Positions 33,768 through 45,244 of a stretch of DNA of 64,000 nucleotides are shown here, piece by piece. The notes beneath the pieces were generated by a model. That model was given only the letters and a program-made list of their open reading frames with translations, ran no database searches and had not been told where the DNA came from. The stretch is taken from the NCBI RefSeq assembly GCF_018122625.2, contig NZ_JAGQFT020000006.1, positions 124,001 to 188,000 on the forward strand, read 5' to 3'. How positions within the stretch are numbered: the first letter of the stretch is position 1; each line of letters starts with the position of its first letter. The DNA comes from Coralloluteibacterium stylophorae. GTDB taxonomy: Bacteria > Pseudomonadota > Gammaproteobacteria > Xanthomonadales > Xanthomonadaceae. Made by a program: the position numbers and the translations under genes.

Positions 33768-34703
33768 CTACTTCAGCTTGATCTCGCGCAGCCGCTCCTC
33801 GAGGTAGCCCTGCGCGGTGATCGGCTCCGGATAGCGGCTCGGGTTGTCGGCGGTGACGCAGGAGGGCAGCACGTCGATCACGAAGTCGGGATTGGGGTGC
33901 AGGAAGAACGGCGTCGAGTAGCGCGGCTGCCGCGCCGCATCGCCCTGCGGGTTGGTGACCCGGTGCGTGGTCGAGGGATACACGTGGTTGGTCAGGCGCT
34001 GCAGCATGTCGCCGATGTTGACCACGATGGTGTCCTCGGACGCGGTGAACGGCACCCACTCGCCCGCATGCGAGCGCACCTCGAGCCCGGCGGCGCTGGC
34101 GCCGACCAGGAGCGTGATCAGGTTGATGTCCTCGTGCGCGCCGGCGCGCACGTTCGGGACCTCGTCGGCGGTGATCGGCGGGTAGTGGATCGGGCGCAGG
34201 ATCGAATTGCCGGCGTCGGTCTTGTCGGCGAAGTAGTCCTGCGGCAGGCCGATGTGCAGGGCCAGCGCCTGCAGCACGCGCGCGCCCAGTGCATCCAGCG
34301 CCCGGTACAGGGCCAGGCCCTTGGCGCGGAAGTCGGGCACTTCCTCCGGCCACACGTTCGGCGGCATCACCTCGCGGTACTTCGAGTCCGCCGGCAGCTC
34401 GCGGCCGATGTGCCAGAACTCCTTGAGGTCGAAGTGCGCCGCGCCCTTCGCCGTCTCCACGCCGAACGGCGTGTAGCCGCGCGCGCCGCCGCCGCCGGGC
34501 ACGTGGTACCTGCGCTTGGTCTCCTCCGGCAGCGCGAAGAAGCGCTGGAACACGTCGTAGGCCTCGTCGATCAGCGGCTGCGCGATGCCGTGCCCGCGGA
34601 TGCCGGCGAAGCCCCATTCGCGGTAGGCGGCGCCGAGGTCGGCGACGAAGGCGTCGCGGTCGCTGTCGAAGCGGCGGATGTCGAGGGTCGGGATCTGGCT
34701 CAT
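33768..34703 (-). CDS. Isopenicillin-N-synthase-like Fe(II)/2-oxoglutarate dioxygenase
   Basis: 311 residues from the ATG at 34703. The double-stranded beta-helix core has the Fe ligands His and Asp in GAHEDINLITLL and a second His in STTHRV, and the 2-oxoglutarate arginine in PRYSTPFFLHP. N-terminal REWGFAGIRGHGI is typical of the DIOX_N region. It is not a beta-lactam synthase by context; related proteins have varied or unknown substrates. A TTG seven codons upstream is possible but lacks a ribosome-binding site. It lies 58 bp after glmM. Confidence 0.88.
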   Translation of the reverse strand: MSQIPTLDIRRFDSDRDAFVADLGAAYREWGFAGIRGHGIAQPLIDEAYDVFQRFFALPEETKRRYHVPGGGGARGYTPFGVETAKGAAHFDLKEFWHIGRELPADSKYREVMPPNVWPEEVPDFRAKGLALYRALDALGARVLQALALHIGLPQDYFADKTDAGNSILRPIHYPPITADEVPNVRAGAHEDINLITLLVGASAAGLEVRSHAGEWVPFTASEDTIVVNIGDMLQRLTNHVYPSTTHRVTNPQGDAARQPRYSTPFFLHPNPDFVIDVLPSCVTADNPSRYPEPITAQGYLEERLREIKLK

Positions 34704-34761
34704 CGGGATCGGGCTGTGGCTCAAGGAGGATCGCGCGTGGGCGGAGCGCGGGAGGATGCGC

Positions 34762-36105
34762 TCAGGCGGCGGCCTGGCGCACCGCGGTGGCGAGGCGTTC
34801 GAGGACCTGTTCCATCAGCGCGGCGTCGTCCGCCTCGGCGGTGACGCGCACGACCGGCTCGGTCCCCGAGGGACGGATGAAGGCGCGGCCGCGGCCGGCG
34901 AGCTCGGCCTGCGCGGCGGCGAGTTCGCGCTGCACGCCGTCGGCCTCGGCCGGACGCGCACCGGCCGCGAAGCGCACGTTGACGGTCTTCTGCGGATAGC
35001 GGCGCAGGCCCTCGAGCAGGCCGCGCAGGCCCGTGCGCCGACGGCGCAGCACCTCGAGCACCTGCAGCGCGGAGACGATGCCGTCGCCGGTGGTGGCGCG
35101 GTCCAGGCACAGCAGGTGGCCCGAGGCCTCGCCGCCGAGCACGCCGCCGTTGTCGACCAGCGCGCGGTGCACGTAGCGGTCGCCGACCTGCGCGCGGAGG
35201 AAGGCGATGCCCTCGGCCGCGAAGGCCTGCTCCAGGCCGAAGTTGGTCATCAGCGTGCCGACCACCGGGCCTGCGAGCCGGCCGCGCGCCTTCCAGTCGC
35301 GGGCGAGCACGTAGAGCAGGTCGTCGCCGTCGGCGACCTCGCCGTCGGCGGCCACGAACTGCAGGCGGTCGCCGTCGCCGTCGAAGGCGATGCCGAGGTC
35401 GGCGCCGGTGGCGAGGACGTGCCGGCGCAGGGCCGCCATGTCGGTGGAGCCGACGCCGCGATTGATGTTGAGGCCGTCGGGCTCGACGCCGATCGCGGAG
35501 ACCTGGGCGCCCAGCTCGCGGAACAGCCGCGGCGCGATGTCGTAGGTGGCGCCGTGCGCGCAGTCGAGCGCGATCTTCAGGCCCTTGAGCTCGAGATCGG
35601 CGGGAATGGTCGACTTGCAGAACTCGCCGTAGCGCATCGCCGCCCCGTCCACGCGCGCGGCCTTGCCGAGCTCGCTGGAGGGCACGGTCAGGAAGGCGTG
35701 GTCGAGTTCCTCCTCGATCGCGAGCTCGACTTCGTCCGGCAGCTTCTCGCCCTCGGCGGAGAAGAACTTGATGCCGTTGTCCTCGTGCGGGTTGTGCGAG
35801 GCGCTGATGACGATGCCCGCGTCCGCGCGCAGCGAGCGCGTCAGGTAGGCGACGCCGGGAGTCGGGATCGGGCCGAGGAGCTGCACGTCGACGCCGGCGG
35901 CGACCAGGCCGGCCTCCAGCGCGGATTCGAACATGTAGCCCGAGATGCGGGTGTCCTTGCCGATCACCACGCTGGAATGGTTGCCGCTGGCGCCGCTCAG
36001 CACGCGGCCGGCGGCCCAGCCGAGCTTGAGCACGAAATCCGCGGAGATGGTCGGCGAACCGACCCGGCCGCGGATGCCGTCGGTGCCGAAGTAGCGTCGG
36101 CTCAC
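34762..36105 (-). CDS. glmM: Phosphoglucosamine mutase
   Basis: 447 residues from a GTG that overlaps the accD stop as GTGA. GlmM makes glucosamine-1-phosphate for peptidoglycan and LPS. The active serine is in [17 protein letters not shown], metal ligands in [11 protein letters not shown], the sugar loop in GEASGH and the phosphate loop in [14 protein letters not shown]-terminal [14 protein letters not shown] is diagnostic of GlmM rather than phosphoglucomutase. Sharing the operon with accD ties cell-wall and lipid precursor supply together. Confidence 0.97.
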   Translation of the reverse strand: MSRRYFGTDGIRGRVGSPTISADFVLKLGWAAGRVLSGASGNHSSVVIGKDTRISGYMFESALEAGLVAAGVDVQLLGPIPTPGVAYLTRSLRADAGIVISASHNPHEDNGIKFFSAEGEKLPDEVELAIEEELDHAFLTVPSSELGKAARVDGAAMRYGEFCKSTIPADLELKGLKIALDCAHGATYDIAPRLFRELGAQVSAIGVEPDGLNINRGVGSTDMAALRRHVLATGADLGIAFDGDGDRLQFVAADGEVADGDDLLYVLARDWKARGRLAGPVVGTLMTNFGLEQAFAAEGIAFLRAQVGDRYVHRALVDNGGVLGGEASGHLLCLDRATTGDGIVSALQVLEVLRRRRTGLRGLLEGLRRYPQKTVNVRFAAGARPAEADGVQRELAAAQAELAGRGRAFIRPSGTEPVVRVTAEADDAALMEQVLERLATAVRQAAA

Positions 36106-37046
36106 GGTTCGACCACCGCGTCGGCCGGCGGCACCGGAACCGGGCCGAGCGGCTCTGGTTCGGCATCGCCGAGGCCGGCGGCGGGCCTGGGGCGTCCCAT
36201 CATCAGCGCCAGGACGTCGCCGAGGCGGTCGCGCAGCTCGCGGCGGTCGACGATCATGTCGATCGCGCCATGCTCGCGCAGGAATTCCGAACGTTGGAAG
36301 CCTTCGGGCAGCGTCTCGCGCACGGTCTGCTGGATCACGCGCGGCCCGGCGAAGCCGATCAGCGCCTCGGGCTCGGCGACGTTGAGGTCGCCCAGCATCG
36401 CGAAGCTCGCCGACACGCCGCCGGTGGTCGGGTTGGTGAGCACCGAGGCGAAGGGCAGGCCGGCCGCGCGCAGGCGCGCCAGGGTCGCCGAGGTCTTGGC
36501 CATCTGCATCAGCGAGAACAGGCCCTCCTGCATGCGCGCGCCGCCGGAGGCGGAGAAGCAGACGAAGGGCATGCGCTCGGCGAGCGCGAACTCCGCGGCA
36601 CGGGCGAACTTCTCGCCCACCACAGAACCCATCGAGCCGCCCATGAAGCGGAACTCGAAAGCGCACGCGGCCGTCGGCAGGCCCTTGAGCATGCCGTGCA
36701 TGGCGACGAGCGCGTCCTTCTCGCCGACCTGCTTCTGGCTGGCCTTGATGCGGTCGGCGTACTTCTTGGTGTCCTTGAAGCGCAGCACGTCGACCGGGCC
36801 GAGCTCGCCGGCGATCTCGTGGGTGCCGCCGACGTCGAAGAAGCGCACCAGGCGCTCGCGCGCGCCGATCGCGCGGTGGTGGTTGCACTTCGGGCAGACC
36901 TCGAGGTTGCGCTCGAGCTCCGGCCGGTACAGCACCGCCTGGCAGCGGCCGCACTTCTCCCACAGCCCTTCGGGCACGTTGCGGCGACGGCTGTTGGCAT
37001 CCGTGCGGATGCGGGCGGGCATCAGTTTCTGCAGCCAGCTGCTCAT
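36102..37046 (-). CDS. accD: Acetyl-CoA carboxylase carboxyltransferase subunit beta
   Basis: 314 residues. AccD with AccA transfers the carboxyl group from biotin to acetyl-CoA in the first step of fatty-acid synthesis. The N-terminal zinc ribbon has two CxxC pairs (CGRCQ and CPKC). The crotonase-like domain shows [39 protein letters not shown] and [17 protein letters not shown]. The C-terminus is Pro/Glu-rich. It is 35 bp after trpA; truA-trpF-trpBA-accD proximity is common in beta- and gammaproteobacteria. Confidence 0.97.
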   Translation of the reverse strand: MSSWLQKLMPARIRTDANSRRRNVPEGLWEKCGRCQAVLYRPELERNLEVCPKCNHHRAIGARERLVRFFDVGGTHEIAGELGPVDVLRFKDTKKYADRIKASQKQVGEKDALVAMHGMLKGLPTAACAFEFRFMGGSMGSVVGEKFARAAEFALAERMPFVCFSASGGARMQEGLFSLMQMAKTSATLARLRAAGLPFASVLTNPTTGGVSASFAMLGDLNVAEPEALIGFAGPRVIQQTVRETLPEGFQRSEFLREHGAIDMIVDRRELRDRLGDVLALMMGRPRPAAGLGDAEPEPLGPVPVPPADAVVEP

Positions 37047-37081
37047 GCGTGGCGACCGGTCCAGCGAAAGGGGCGGGAATT

Positions 37082-37911
37082 CTAGCCCACCGCACCCTCG
37101 CCGCCGTCGACCCCGTCGATGGCGCGCCGCAGCACCGCGGCGAACTCCCGGGCCCGGCGCGCCGCGGTCGCGGCATCGGGCGCATCGGCCAGGCGGTCGA
37201 CCAGCGCGCTGCCGACGACCACGCCGTCGGCCACCGCCGCCACCGCCTTCGCGCTGGCCGCATCGCGCACGCCGAAGCCCACCGCCACCGGCAGGCGCGC
37301 GCGTTCGCGCAGACCGCGCACGCCCTCGCCCACCGCGTCGACGTCGAGGCGGTCGGCGCCGGTCACCCCGGCGAAACTGACGTAGTAGAGGTAGCCCTGC
37401 GCGAGCGCCGCCATCCGCGCCTGCCGCTGTGGCGTGGTGGTCGGCGCGACCAGGGCGATCAGGGCCAGGCCGGCGGCGTCGAAGGCGGCGCGGATCGCGT
37501 CGGCCTCCTCCGGCGGCAGGTCGACCAGCAGCACGCCGTCCACGCCTGCGGCGGCCGCCTCGCGCGCGAAGCGTTCCGGTCCGCGGATCTCGACCGGGTT
37601 GAGGTAGCCCATCAGCACGATCGGAGTGTCGCCGTCGTCGCCGCGGAAGCCGCGCACGCAGCCGAGCACGTCGTCGAGGCCGACGCCGCGGGCGAGCGCG
37701 CGCTCGCTGGCGCGCTGGATCGCGGGGCCGTCGGCCATCGGGTCGCTGAACGGCATGCCCAGCTCGATGACGTCCGCACCGCCGGACACCAGTGCGTGCA
37801 GCACGGGCACGGTCGCCTCGAGCGCGGGATCGCCGGCGGTGACGAAGGGCACCAGCGCCTTGCGGCCGGCGGCGGCGAGCGCCTGGAAGCGGAGGTCGAT
37901 GCGGTTGCCGC

Positions 37912-37915
<4 letters not shown>
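37082..37915 (-). CDS. trpA: Tryptophan synthase alpha chain
   Basis: 277 residues from a GTG overlapping the trpB stop (GTGA). TrpA cleaves indole-3-glycerol phosphate to indole, which is channelled to TrpB. Catalytic Glu in [11 protein letters not shown] and Asp in [12 protein letters not shown] are present; [14 protein letters not shown] and [10 protein letters not shown] are family motifs. The C-terminus ends in a Gly/Glu tail. Expected to be activated with trpB by TrpI. Confidence 0.96.
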
Positions 37916-39129
<1,214 letters not shown>

Positions 39130-39229
39130 GTCGCCTGCGGCACGCCTTCCGGCCGCCGCGATCCTGATCTGGGGCCGCACAGGCTAACCGCGCCCACGCC
39201 GTCGCGGTAGCGATAAGATCGTCCCGAAC

Positions 39230-39246
39230 TGTGACCTCAGATCACA
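39230..39246. promoter_or_regulatory. Candidate TrpI/LysR operator
   Basis: TGTGA-N7-TCACA dyad with the LysR-type T-N11-A core, just before the trpI ATG. A possible trpI -10 (TAAGAT, 39214-39219) lies immediately upstream, so binding here could autorepress trpI while activating trpBA from a distance, as TrpI does in Pseudomonas. Position and dyad are seen; binding is inferred. Confidence 0.45.
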
Positions 39247-39248
39247 CC

Positions 39249-40154
39249 ATGGCCGACCTTCCCTCGCTCACCGCCCTGCGCGCCTTCGAGGCCGCCGCCC
39301 GTCTGCGCAGCCTCAGCGCGGCGGCGCGCGAGCTGCACGTGACCCATGGCGCCATCAGCCGCCATGTGCGCCAGCTCGAGGACGAGCTGGGCCAGGCCCT
39401 GTTCCTGCGCCGCGGGCGCGGCCTGGTCGCGACGCCGGCGGGCGAACGCCTCGGCGCCGCCGCCGGCGAGGCCTTGGCGGGCCTGCGCCGGACGTGGGCG
39501 GACCTGCGTACCGCGGGCGACCGCGCGCCCCTGGTGCTGGCCTGCCCGGGCAGCCTGCTCGCGCGCTGGATGATCCCGCGCCTGGCGCGGCTGGACGCCG
39601 AGCTGCCCGGCCTGCGCCTGCACCTGGCCGCGCGCGAGCGCGACCCCGGACCCGACCTCGAGGGCGTGGATGCCGCGTTGCTGATCGCCCCGCCCCCCTG
39701 GTCCGCGGACTGGCAGGTGCATCCGCTCGCCGGCGAACGGATCGGCCCGGTGCTGAGCCCCCGCCACGCCGACGCACCGCGCCTGCGCGCCGCGCCGGCG
39801 GCGGCGCTGGCGGGGCTCCCGCTGCTGGCGACGCGCTCGCGTCCGCAGGCCTGGCCGACGTGGGCGCACGCCGTCGGCATGGCGCGCGGCGAGCTGCGCG
39901 AGGCCAAGGCCTTCGAGCATCTGCTCTACCTGATCGAGGCGGCGCTGGCCGGGCTGGGCGTGGCGATCGCGCCGGAGCCGCTGGTCGCCGCCGATATCGA
40001 GGCCGGGCGCCTGATCGCGCCGTGGGGCTTCGTCGCCACCGGCGCGCAGTGGATCCTGTGCGCGCCGCGGCGCGCGCCCGATGCGCGGATCCGGCCGCTG
40101 GCGGCCTGGCTGCGGCGCGAGCTGGAGGCGGGCCCGGCGACGCGCGCGGAGTGA
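39249..40154 (+). CDS. trpI: LysR-family activator TrpI
   Basis: 301 residues. The N-terminal winged HTH is very close to Pseudomonas TrpI: DLPSLTALRAFEAAARLRSLSAAARELHVTHGAISRHVRQLE. The effector-binding domain follows from about residue 90. In Pseudomonas, TrpI binds indoleglycerol phosphate and activates trpBA, transcribed divergently, the same layout as here. The ATG at 39249 is preferred over an in-frame ATG-less extension; it has no clear Shine-Dalgarno. GcvA-like regulators share some sequence, but location favours TrpI. Confidence 0.82.
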   Translation: MADLPSLTALRAFEAAARLRSLSAAARELHVTHGAISRHVRQLEDELGQALFLRRGRGLVATPAGERLGAAAGEALAGLRRTWADLRTAGDRAPLVLACPGSLLARWMIPRLARLDAELPGLRLHLAARERDPGPDLEGVDAALLIAPPPWSADWQVHPLAGERIGPVLSPRHADAPRLRAAPAAALAGLPLLATRSRPQAWPTWAHAVGMARGELREAKAFEHLLYLIEAALAGLGVAIAPEPLVAADIEAGRLIAPWGFVATGAQWILCAPRRAPDARIRPLAAWLRRELEAGPATRAE

Positions 40155-40172
40155 CGAACAGCGCGGGGTGGC

Positions 40173-40194
40173 CTGCGCGGCGGAAGCCGCTCCC
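40173..40194. repeat. REP-like palindromic element
   Basis: On the minus strand GTGGGAGCGGCTTCCGCCGC, with stem GCGGC/GCCGC and a 4-base loop. The GTGGGAGCGGCTTC head resembles REP elements common in Pseudomonas and Xanthomonadales intergenic regions. It lies between the convergent trpI and trpF genes. No second copy was noticed in the window. Confidence 0.5.
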
Positions 40195-40196
40195 AC

Positions 40197-40231
40197 GGGT
40201 CGGCGCTCCGGCCGGTCCCGGCCCCGCGCCG
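40197..40231. terminator. Possible bidirectional terminator between trpI and trpF
   Basis: GTCGGCGC (40197-40204) pairs with GCGCCGAC (40224-40231), with further GGCCG/CGGCC pairing inside. Long GC stem between convergent genes, no U-tract, so the termination role is uncertain. Confidence 0.4.
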
Positions 40232-40250
40232 ACGGGCCACGACCACCCGC

Positions 40251-40913
40251 TCAGTCCTCGTTGCGGGCGCCCTCGGCGCAGTCCGCGCGGCGGACCTCCT
40301 CGACGAAGCGTCGCATCTTCGCGCCATCCTTCACCCCGGGCGCGCTCTCGATGCCCGAGGACACGTCGATGCCCCAGGGGTGGGCGGCGGCGATCAGGTC
40401 GTAGACGTTGTCGGGATCGATGCCGCCGGCGACGATCGCCGGCCGGCGGCTGTTGCCGGGCAGGCGCGCCGGATCGAAGCGCATGCCGCTGCCGCCGGGC
40501 TCGCCGATGCCGTGGCCGTCGAACAGGAACGCGGCGGCCGCCGGATGCCGATCCACCATCCCGGCCGGGTCGCTGCCGGCCCCCATCGGGATCGCCTTCA
40601 TGTAGGGCAGGCCGAAGCTGCGGCAGTAGGCCTCGTCCTCGCTCCCGTGGAACTGCAGCATCTGCGGGCGCAGTTCCTCGATCACGTAGCGCACGTGCTC
40701 GGCCTCGGCGTCCATGAACAGGGCGACCAGGGCGACCACCGGCGGCATCGCCGCCTTCAGCCAGTGCGCCTGCGGCACCTCCAGGCGGCGCGGGCTGCCC
40801 TTGGCGAACACGAAGCCCACGGCATCCACGCCGAGCTCGCCGGCCAGGCGCACGTCGCCGGGCCGGGTCATGCCGCAGAACTTGATGCGGGTGCGGTAGG
40901 GAATGTCGCTCAA
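40251..40913 (-). CDS. trpF: Phosphoribosylanthranilate isomerase
   Basis: 220 residues, TIM barrel; third committed step of tryptophan synthesis. [28 protein letters not shown] holds the catalytic cysteine, [16 protein letters not shown] and [11 protein letters not shown] are also typical, and [17 protein letters not shown] closes the barrel. The start is TTG: GGAGG sits 7 bases upstream, and TTG overlaps the truA stop as TTGA, which makes this start convincing. Convergent with trpI. Confidence 0.95.
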   Translation of the reverse strand: MSDIPYRTRIKFCGMTRPGDVRLAGELGVDAVGFVFAKGSPRRLEVPQAHWLKAAMPPVVALVALFMDAEAEHVRYVIEELRPQMLQFHGSEDEAYCRSFGLPYMKAIPMGAGSDPAGMVDRHPAAAAFLFDGHGIGEPGGSGMRFDPARLPGNSRRPAIVAGGIDPDNVYDLIAAAHPWGIDVSSGIESAPGVKDGAKMRRFVEEVRRADCAEGARNED

Positions 40914-41677
40914 GCGCTCACCTCCTCGGGAAGTCCATGCGCGCGCGGATAGCGCGGGCCGAGAAACAGCAGCCCGGCCGCCTGGGCGGTTGGGCCGGCG
41001 ACGCTGCGGTCGCGTCCGGCCAGGAGCTCGGCGATCCACTCGACCGGCCGCTCGCCGCGCCCGATCGGCAGCAGCGAACCGACGATGTTGCGCACCATGT
41101 GGTGCAGGAACGCGTTGGCCTCGACCTCCAGGCGCACCTCGTCGCCCTCGCGCCAGACCCGGATCGCGTGCAGGTTGCGGCGCGCGTGCGGCGCCTGGCA
41201 GTGCACGGTGCGGAAGGCGCTGAAGTCGTGCTCGCCGACCAGGGCCTGGGCCGCCTGATGCATCGCCCCGGCGTCCAGCGGCCTGCGCTCCCAGGCCAGG
41301 AAGCGCCGCTCCAGGCCGGGGCGCAGCATGCGGTTGCAGATGCGGTAGCGGTACCGGCGCGCGCGCGCGCCGAAGCGCGCGTGGAAGTCGGCCGCCACCG
41401 GCACGCACCAGCGCACCGCGACGCTGTCGGGCAGCAGGGTGTTGACCCCGAGCGCCCACGCGCGGGGCGCGCGCTCGACCGGGCTGTCGAAGTGCACCAC
41501 CTGGCAGAGCGCGTGCACGCCGGAATCGGTGCGGCCGGCGCAGACCACCTCCACCGGCGCGGCGGCCACCTTCGAGACGGCTGCCTCGACCGCAGCCTGC
41601 ACCGTGGCCCCGGCCGGCAGCCGCTGCCAGCCCATGAATCCGGTGCCGTCGTATTCGAGACCCAGCGCGTAACGCAT
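40910..41677 (-). CDS. truA: tRNA pseudouridine(38-40) synthase
   Basis: 255 residues. TruA modifies U38-U40 in the anticodon arm of many tRNAs. The catalytic aspartate is D51 in [15 protein letters not shown]. Further motifs: [10 protein letters not shown] near the start, [16 protein letters not shown] and the C-terminal [19 protein letters not shown]. Stop overlaps the trpF TTG start. It follows fimV by about 105 bp, in which a hairpin terminator lies. Confidence 0.96.
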   Translation of the reverse strand: MRYALGLEYDGTGFMGWQRLPAGATVQAAVEAAVSKVAAAPVEVVCAGRTDSGVHALCQVVHFDSPVERAPRAWALGVNTLLPDSVAVRWCVPVAADFHARFGARARRYRYRICNRMLRPGLERRFLAWERRPLDAGAMHQAAQALVGEHDFSAFRTVHCQAPHARRNLHAIRVWREGDEVRLEVEANAFLHHMVRNIVGSLLPIGRGERPVEWIAELLAGRDRSVAGPTAQAAGLLFLGPRYPRAHGLPEEVSA

Positions 41678-41696
41678 CGTCGCCCGTGCACGCGAA

Positions 41697-41719
41697 AGGG
41701 CCGGGACACGCCCGGCCCT
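41697..41719 (-). terminator. Hairpin terminator after fimV
   Basis: AGGGCCGGG (41697-41705) and CCCGGCCCT (41711-41719), 9-bp stem, 5-base loop, ending in TTTCG on the minus strand. The short U-tract suggests partial termination between fimV and truA. Confidence 0.55.
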
Positions 41720-41781
41720 CGCAGGAAGAAGAATCGCCACGCCGGCGGCGCGACCAGGGCGCGTGGCCCCGGGGCGCGATC

Positions 41782-44094
41782 TTAGCCGATCCCGGCGAGG
41801 ATCCTCCTCGCCTCCTCGCGCTGCACCGACGTGCCCTCCTCGGCGACCTCCTCCAGCATGCCGCGCGCGCCGTCGCTGTCGCCGATGTCGAGGTAGGCGC
41901 GGGCCAGCTCGAGCTTGGTGGCCGCGCCCTCGGCGTCGACGCCCGCCCCGGCCGCGTCGCCGGCCTCGCGGTGCGCCGCCTCGCGGAGCGCCGGGTCGCT
42001 GCGGTCGGCGTCCAGCTCGAACGCATCGCCCGCGGCCGCCCGGCCGCGGGCGTCCGCGTCCACATCGACCGGCTCGACGGCCTCGTCCTCGGCGGGTGGC
42101 GCGAACACGTCGACCTCGGCGAAGCGCTCGTCGGTGCTCCAGCCGGCGGCGGCCTCGATGCCGTCGCCGCGTTCGCTGTCCGGCGTCGCCTGTGCGTCCC
42201 CCTGCAGTTCCGCGTCGCGCTCGAACTCCGAACCCGGCTCCCACGCGAGCGCATCCGCGGCCTCGTGCAGGTCCCGGTCGTTGCCGTCGACGCCGGCGAG
42301 ATCGCCCTCGTCCTCGACCCGGTCGACCGGCTGCGCCGCGTCCATCTCCTCCTGCCCGCGGAACAGCGGATGCATCGGCGCCATCACCGTACCCAGCGCG
42401 AGCGCGGCCTGCCAGCGCCGGTCGCGCACGTCGACGACCTCCGCGCGCATCGCCTCGGCGGCGCGCTCGAAGGCCCCGGCGTCGCCGCTGTCGTAGTGGT
42501 GGCGCAGCAGCGCCAGGTGCAGGTCGAGATCGTAGGGACGCGCGGCGATGGCGGCACGCAACGAAGCGGCGGCATCCGCATCCGGCACCTCGCCGGCCGC
42601 TGCCGCGAAGGCGTCGTCCTCGCCGCGGGGCGCGCGCTGCGCGGCCCGCGCCGCCTGCGCGGCCTCGATCTCGGCGGCGAGGCCGCCGTACAGGCGCGTC
42701 TCGCTGACCTCGCGCTGGCGGCGGTAGCGCAGCACCGCGACGATGCCCGCCAGGAGCAGCACGAGCCCGGCCAGGATCCACGGCCAGCGCGCCGGTGCCG
42801 CGGGCGCCCCGGCGGCGGCCGGCGCGGCGGCATCCGCGGCCGCGACGACGGTGGTACCGCCCTCCACCCCGGCACCGGCCCCACCCTCGTCGAGTTCGCC
42901 CAGGCGCGCCTGCAGCGCGGCGAGCTTGCTGTTCTGGACCTCGATCAGCCGCGCCTGCTGCTCGCGCAGCGACTCCAGGTCGGACACGCGCGAACGCAGC
43001 TCCTGCGCCTCGGTCTCGCGCGCAGCCAGGTCCTCGCGGGCCTGGCCCAGTTCCGCGCGCAGCTCGGTCCCGGTCCCGCCGCCGGCGGCGCCGGTCTGGG
43101 CGTCGTCCGCCCCGCCGTCGTCGCCGGACATCGGCACGATCTCCAGCCGCGCATCGTCGTCGCCGGCCGCAGCGAGTGCGTCGTCCTCGCCGGGGGCCGC
43201 CGCGGCCGGATCCGCGGCCGGCTCATCGGCTCCGGCAGGCGTCGCGGCCTCGGCGACCGCGGGCTGCGGCACCGGCGCGATGCGCTGCTGCCAGCTCTCG
43301 GTCTGCTGGCGCACGAGCGCGTCGGCCTCGGCGCGCCCCAGGCGGTCGACCTCCTCGCGCGCCGGGATCCGCAGCACCGCGCCGCGCTTGATCAGGTTGA
43401 TGTTGCCGCCGATGAAGGCGTCGGGGTTCGCCGCATGCAGCGCGGCCATCATCTGGTTGAGGCTCACCCCCTGCGGACGCACCGCGCTCGCAACTTCCGA
43501 CAGCGTCTGCCCGGCACCGACCGGACCGAAGTTGCCGTCCTGCACCTGCGCCGCGGCCGCGGGCCGGGGCTGGGCCGCGGCGGGCAGCGGCTCGGCCTGC
43601 GCCGGAGCGGCGTCGACGACCGCGGTACCCGCTTGCGGCACCGGGCGTGCCGGCGTCGCCGAGGCCACCGGGCCCTGCGTCGCCGGGCGCAGCGTGGCCG
43701 GCGCGATGTAGGGCGGATCCAGCAGCGCGGTGAATTCGCGCACCACGCGCCCGTTGCCCCAGTCGACCTCGAGCAGGAAGCTCAGGAACGGCTCGCTGAC
43801 CTTCTCCTCGGTGGTGACCCGGATCACCTGGCGGCCGCCGGACTCCACCACCGCGAACTCGAGGTTGGCGGCCAGCCGCGTCGGGCTCTCCAGGCCGACC
43901 CGCGCGAACGCCTCGGGCGAAGCCAGGCGCACGTCGACGTTCTCCGTCTCCCCCGGCCCCGAGATGATCGGGATCTCCGCGACCAGCGGCTCGTCCAGGC
44001 CGGAGCGGACCGTCAGCTGACCGAGGCCAAAGGCATGCGCCTGCGTGACGCCCAGCGCGAGGGCGCGGACGCGCCGGGAGTGCTTAGGTTTCAC
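41782..44094 (-). CDS. fimV: FimV/HubP-type polar landmark protein
   Basis: 770 residues from GTG, with GGGGGAGGAAG upstream. Order: signal peptide ending at AHA (about 1-21), conserved FimV N-terminal domain ([20 protein letters not shown]), LysM peptidoglycan-binding domain (188-244), acidic linker, coiled coil (344-402), one TM helix (437-456), very acidic cytoplasmic region and the C-terminal FimV/TPR motif ([23 protein letters not shown]). FimV supports type IV pilus assembly and pole organisation. The hydrophobic core of its signal peptide is unusually short (ALALGVT). Typical place before truA. Confidence 0.93.
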   Translation of the reverse strand: MKPKHSRRVRALALGVTQAHAFGLGQLTVRSGLDEPLVAEIPIISGPGETENVDVRLASPEAFARVGLESPTRLAANLEFAVVESGGRQVIRVTTEEKVSEPFLSFLLEVDWGNGRVVREFTALLDPPYIAPATLRPATQGPVASATPARPVPQAGTAVVDAAPAQAEPLPAAAQPRPAAAAQVQDGNFGPVGAGQTLSEVASAVRPQGVSLNQMMAALHAANPDAFIGGNINLIKRGAVLRIPAREEVDRLGRAEADALVRQQTESWQQRIAPVPQPAVAEAATPAGADEPAADPAAAAPGEDDALAAAGDDDARLEIVPMSGDDGGADDAQTGAAGGGTGTELRAELGQAREDLAARETEAQELRSRVSDLESLREQQARLIEVQNSKLAALQARLGELDEGGAGAGVEGGTTVVAAADAAAPAAAGAPAAPARWPWILAGLVLLLAGIVAVLRYRRQREVSETRLYGGLAAEIEAAQAARAAQRAPRGEDDAFAAAAGEVPDADAAASLRAAIAARPYDLDLHLALLRHHYDSGDAGAFERAAEAMRAEVVDVRDRRWQAALALGTVMAPMHPLFRGQEEMDAAQPVDRVEDEGDLAGVDGNDRDLHEAADALAWEPGSEFERDAELQGDAQATPDSERGDGIEAAAGWSTDERFAEVDVFAPPAEDEAVEPVDVDADARGRAAAGDAFELDADRSDPALREAAHREAGDAAGAGVDAEGAATKLELARAYLDIGDSDGARGMLEEVAEEGTSVQREEARRILAGIG

Positions 44095-44165
44095 TTGATC
44101 TTCCTCCCCCAACTTGCGGGCGCCAAAGGCCCGGCGGACGACTGCCGCGGCGCCGACTATATGCG

Positions 44166-45191
44166 TTAGTCGCGTTCCGCGGCCACCAGCTCGGCCAGCT
44201 GCACGGCGTTGAGCGCCGCGCCCTTGCGGATGTTGTCGGCGACGATCCAGAGGTCGAGCCCGCGCGGGTGCGAGATGTCCTCGCGGATGCGGCCGACGAA
44301 CACCGGGTCCTTCCCCGAGGCGTGGGTGACGGCGGTCGGATAGCCGCCGTCGGCGTGGTCGTCGACGACGCTGACGCCGGGCGCCTGCTCGAGCAGGGCG
44401 CGCGCCTCCGCGGCGCTGAGCTTCTCGCGGGTCTCGATGTGCACCGCCTCGGAATGGCCGTAGAACACGGGCACGCGGGCGACGGTGGCGTTCACCATGA
44501 TGCTGTCGTCGCCGAGGATCTTGCGGGTCTCGTGGACCAGCTTCATCTCCTCGGTGGTGTAGCCGTTGTCGGTGAAGTCGCCGCCGTGCGGGATCACGTT
44601 GAAGGCGATCTGCACCGGGTACACCTCCGGCGTCACCTCCTGGAAGCCCAGCAGCGCCGCGGTCTGCCGGCCCAGTTCCTCCAGCGCGCGGCGGCCGGTC
44701 CCCGACACCGACTGGTAGGTGGCGACGTTGATGCGCTCGATTCCGGCCCTGCGGTGCAGCGGCGCCAGCGCGGCGAGCATCTGCATGGTCGAGCAGTTCG
44801 GGTTGGCGACGATGCCGCGCGGGCGCTGCTTCAGCGCGTCGGGGTTCACCTCCGCGACCACCAGCGGCACGTCGGCGTCGCCGCGGAAGGCCGACGAGTT
44901 GTCGATCACCACCGCACCGGCGGCGGCGAACTTCGGCGCGTAGTCCTTCGAGGTCGAGCCGCCCGCGGAGAACAGCGCGATGTCGATGCCGGCCGGGTCG
45001 AAGCCGGCGAGGTCCTGCACCACCACGTCGCGCCCGTCGAACTTCACGGTGCCGCCGGCGGAGCGTTCGCTGGCGAGGGCGACCAGGTTGGCCACCGGGA
45101 ACCGGCGCTCGGCGAGGATCTCCAGCAGGGTTTCGCCGACGGCGCCGGTGGCACCGACGATGGCGACGTTGAAGCGGGCTTGGTTGCTCAT
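44166..45191 (-). CDS. asd: Aspartate-semialdehyde dehydrogenase
   Basis: 341 residues. Makes aspartate-4-semialdehyde for Lys/DAP, Thr and Met. NADP site VGATGAVGETLLEIL, catalytic cysteine C133 in ANPNCSTMQM, and active-site histidine region near GYPTAVTHASGKD. This is the short Asd form common in Xanthomonadaceae and Gram-positives, rather than the 367-residue E. coli type. asd-fimV-truA order is conserved. The ATG lacks a strong ribosome-binding site. Confidence 0.95.
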   Translation of the reverse strand: MSNQARFNVAIVGATGAVGETLLEILAERRFPVANLVALASERSAGGTVKFDGRDVVVQDLAGFDPAGIDIALFSAGGSTSKDYAPKFAAAGAVVIDNSSAFRGDADVPLVVAEVNPDALKQRPRGIVANPNCSTMQMLAALAPLHRRAGIERINVATYQSVSGTGRRALEELGRQTAALLGFQEVTPEVYPVQIAFNVIPHGGDFTDNGYTTEEMKLVHETRKILGDDSIMVNATVARVPVFYGHSEAVHIETREKLSAAEARALLEQAPGVSVVDDHADGGYPTAVTHASGKDPVFVGRIREDISHPRGLDLWIVADNIRKGAALNAVQLAELVAAERD

Positions 45192-45244
45192 GGGGTTCGT
45201 TCGGATCGGAGAACGTGGGAACGGAGGCAACGGTACGGCAGCGC

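Noticed and set aside
33768..34703. Antibiotic (beta-lactam) biosynthesis cluster
   Set aside because: The oxygenase only shares the isopenicillin-N-synthase fold; neighbours are glmM and an SDR, with no NRPS.
39230..39246. CRP/Clp site (TGTGA...TCACA)
   Set aside because: Spacer is 7 rather than the 6 expected for CRP, and the site fits a LysR T-N11-A dyad next to a LysR gene.
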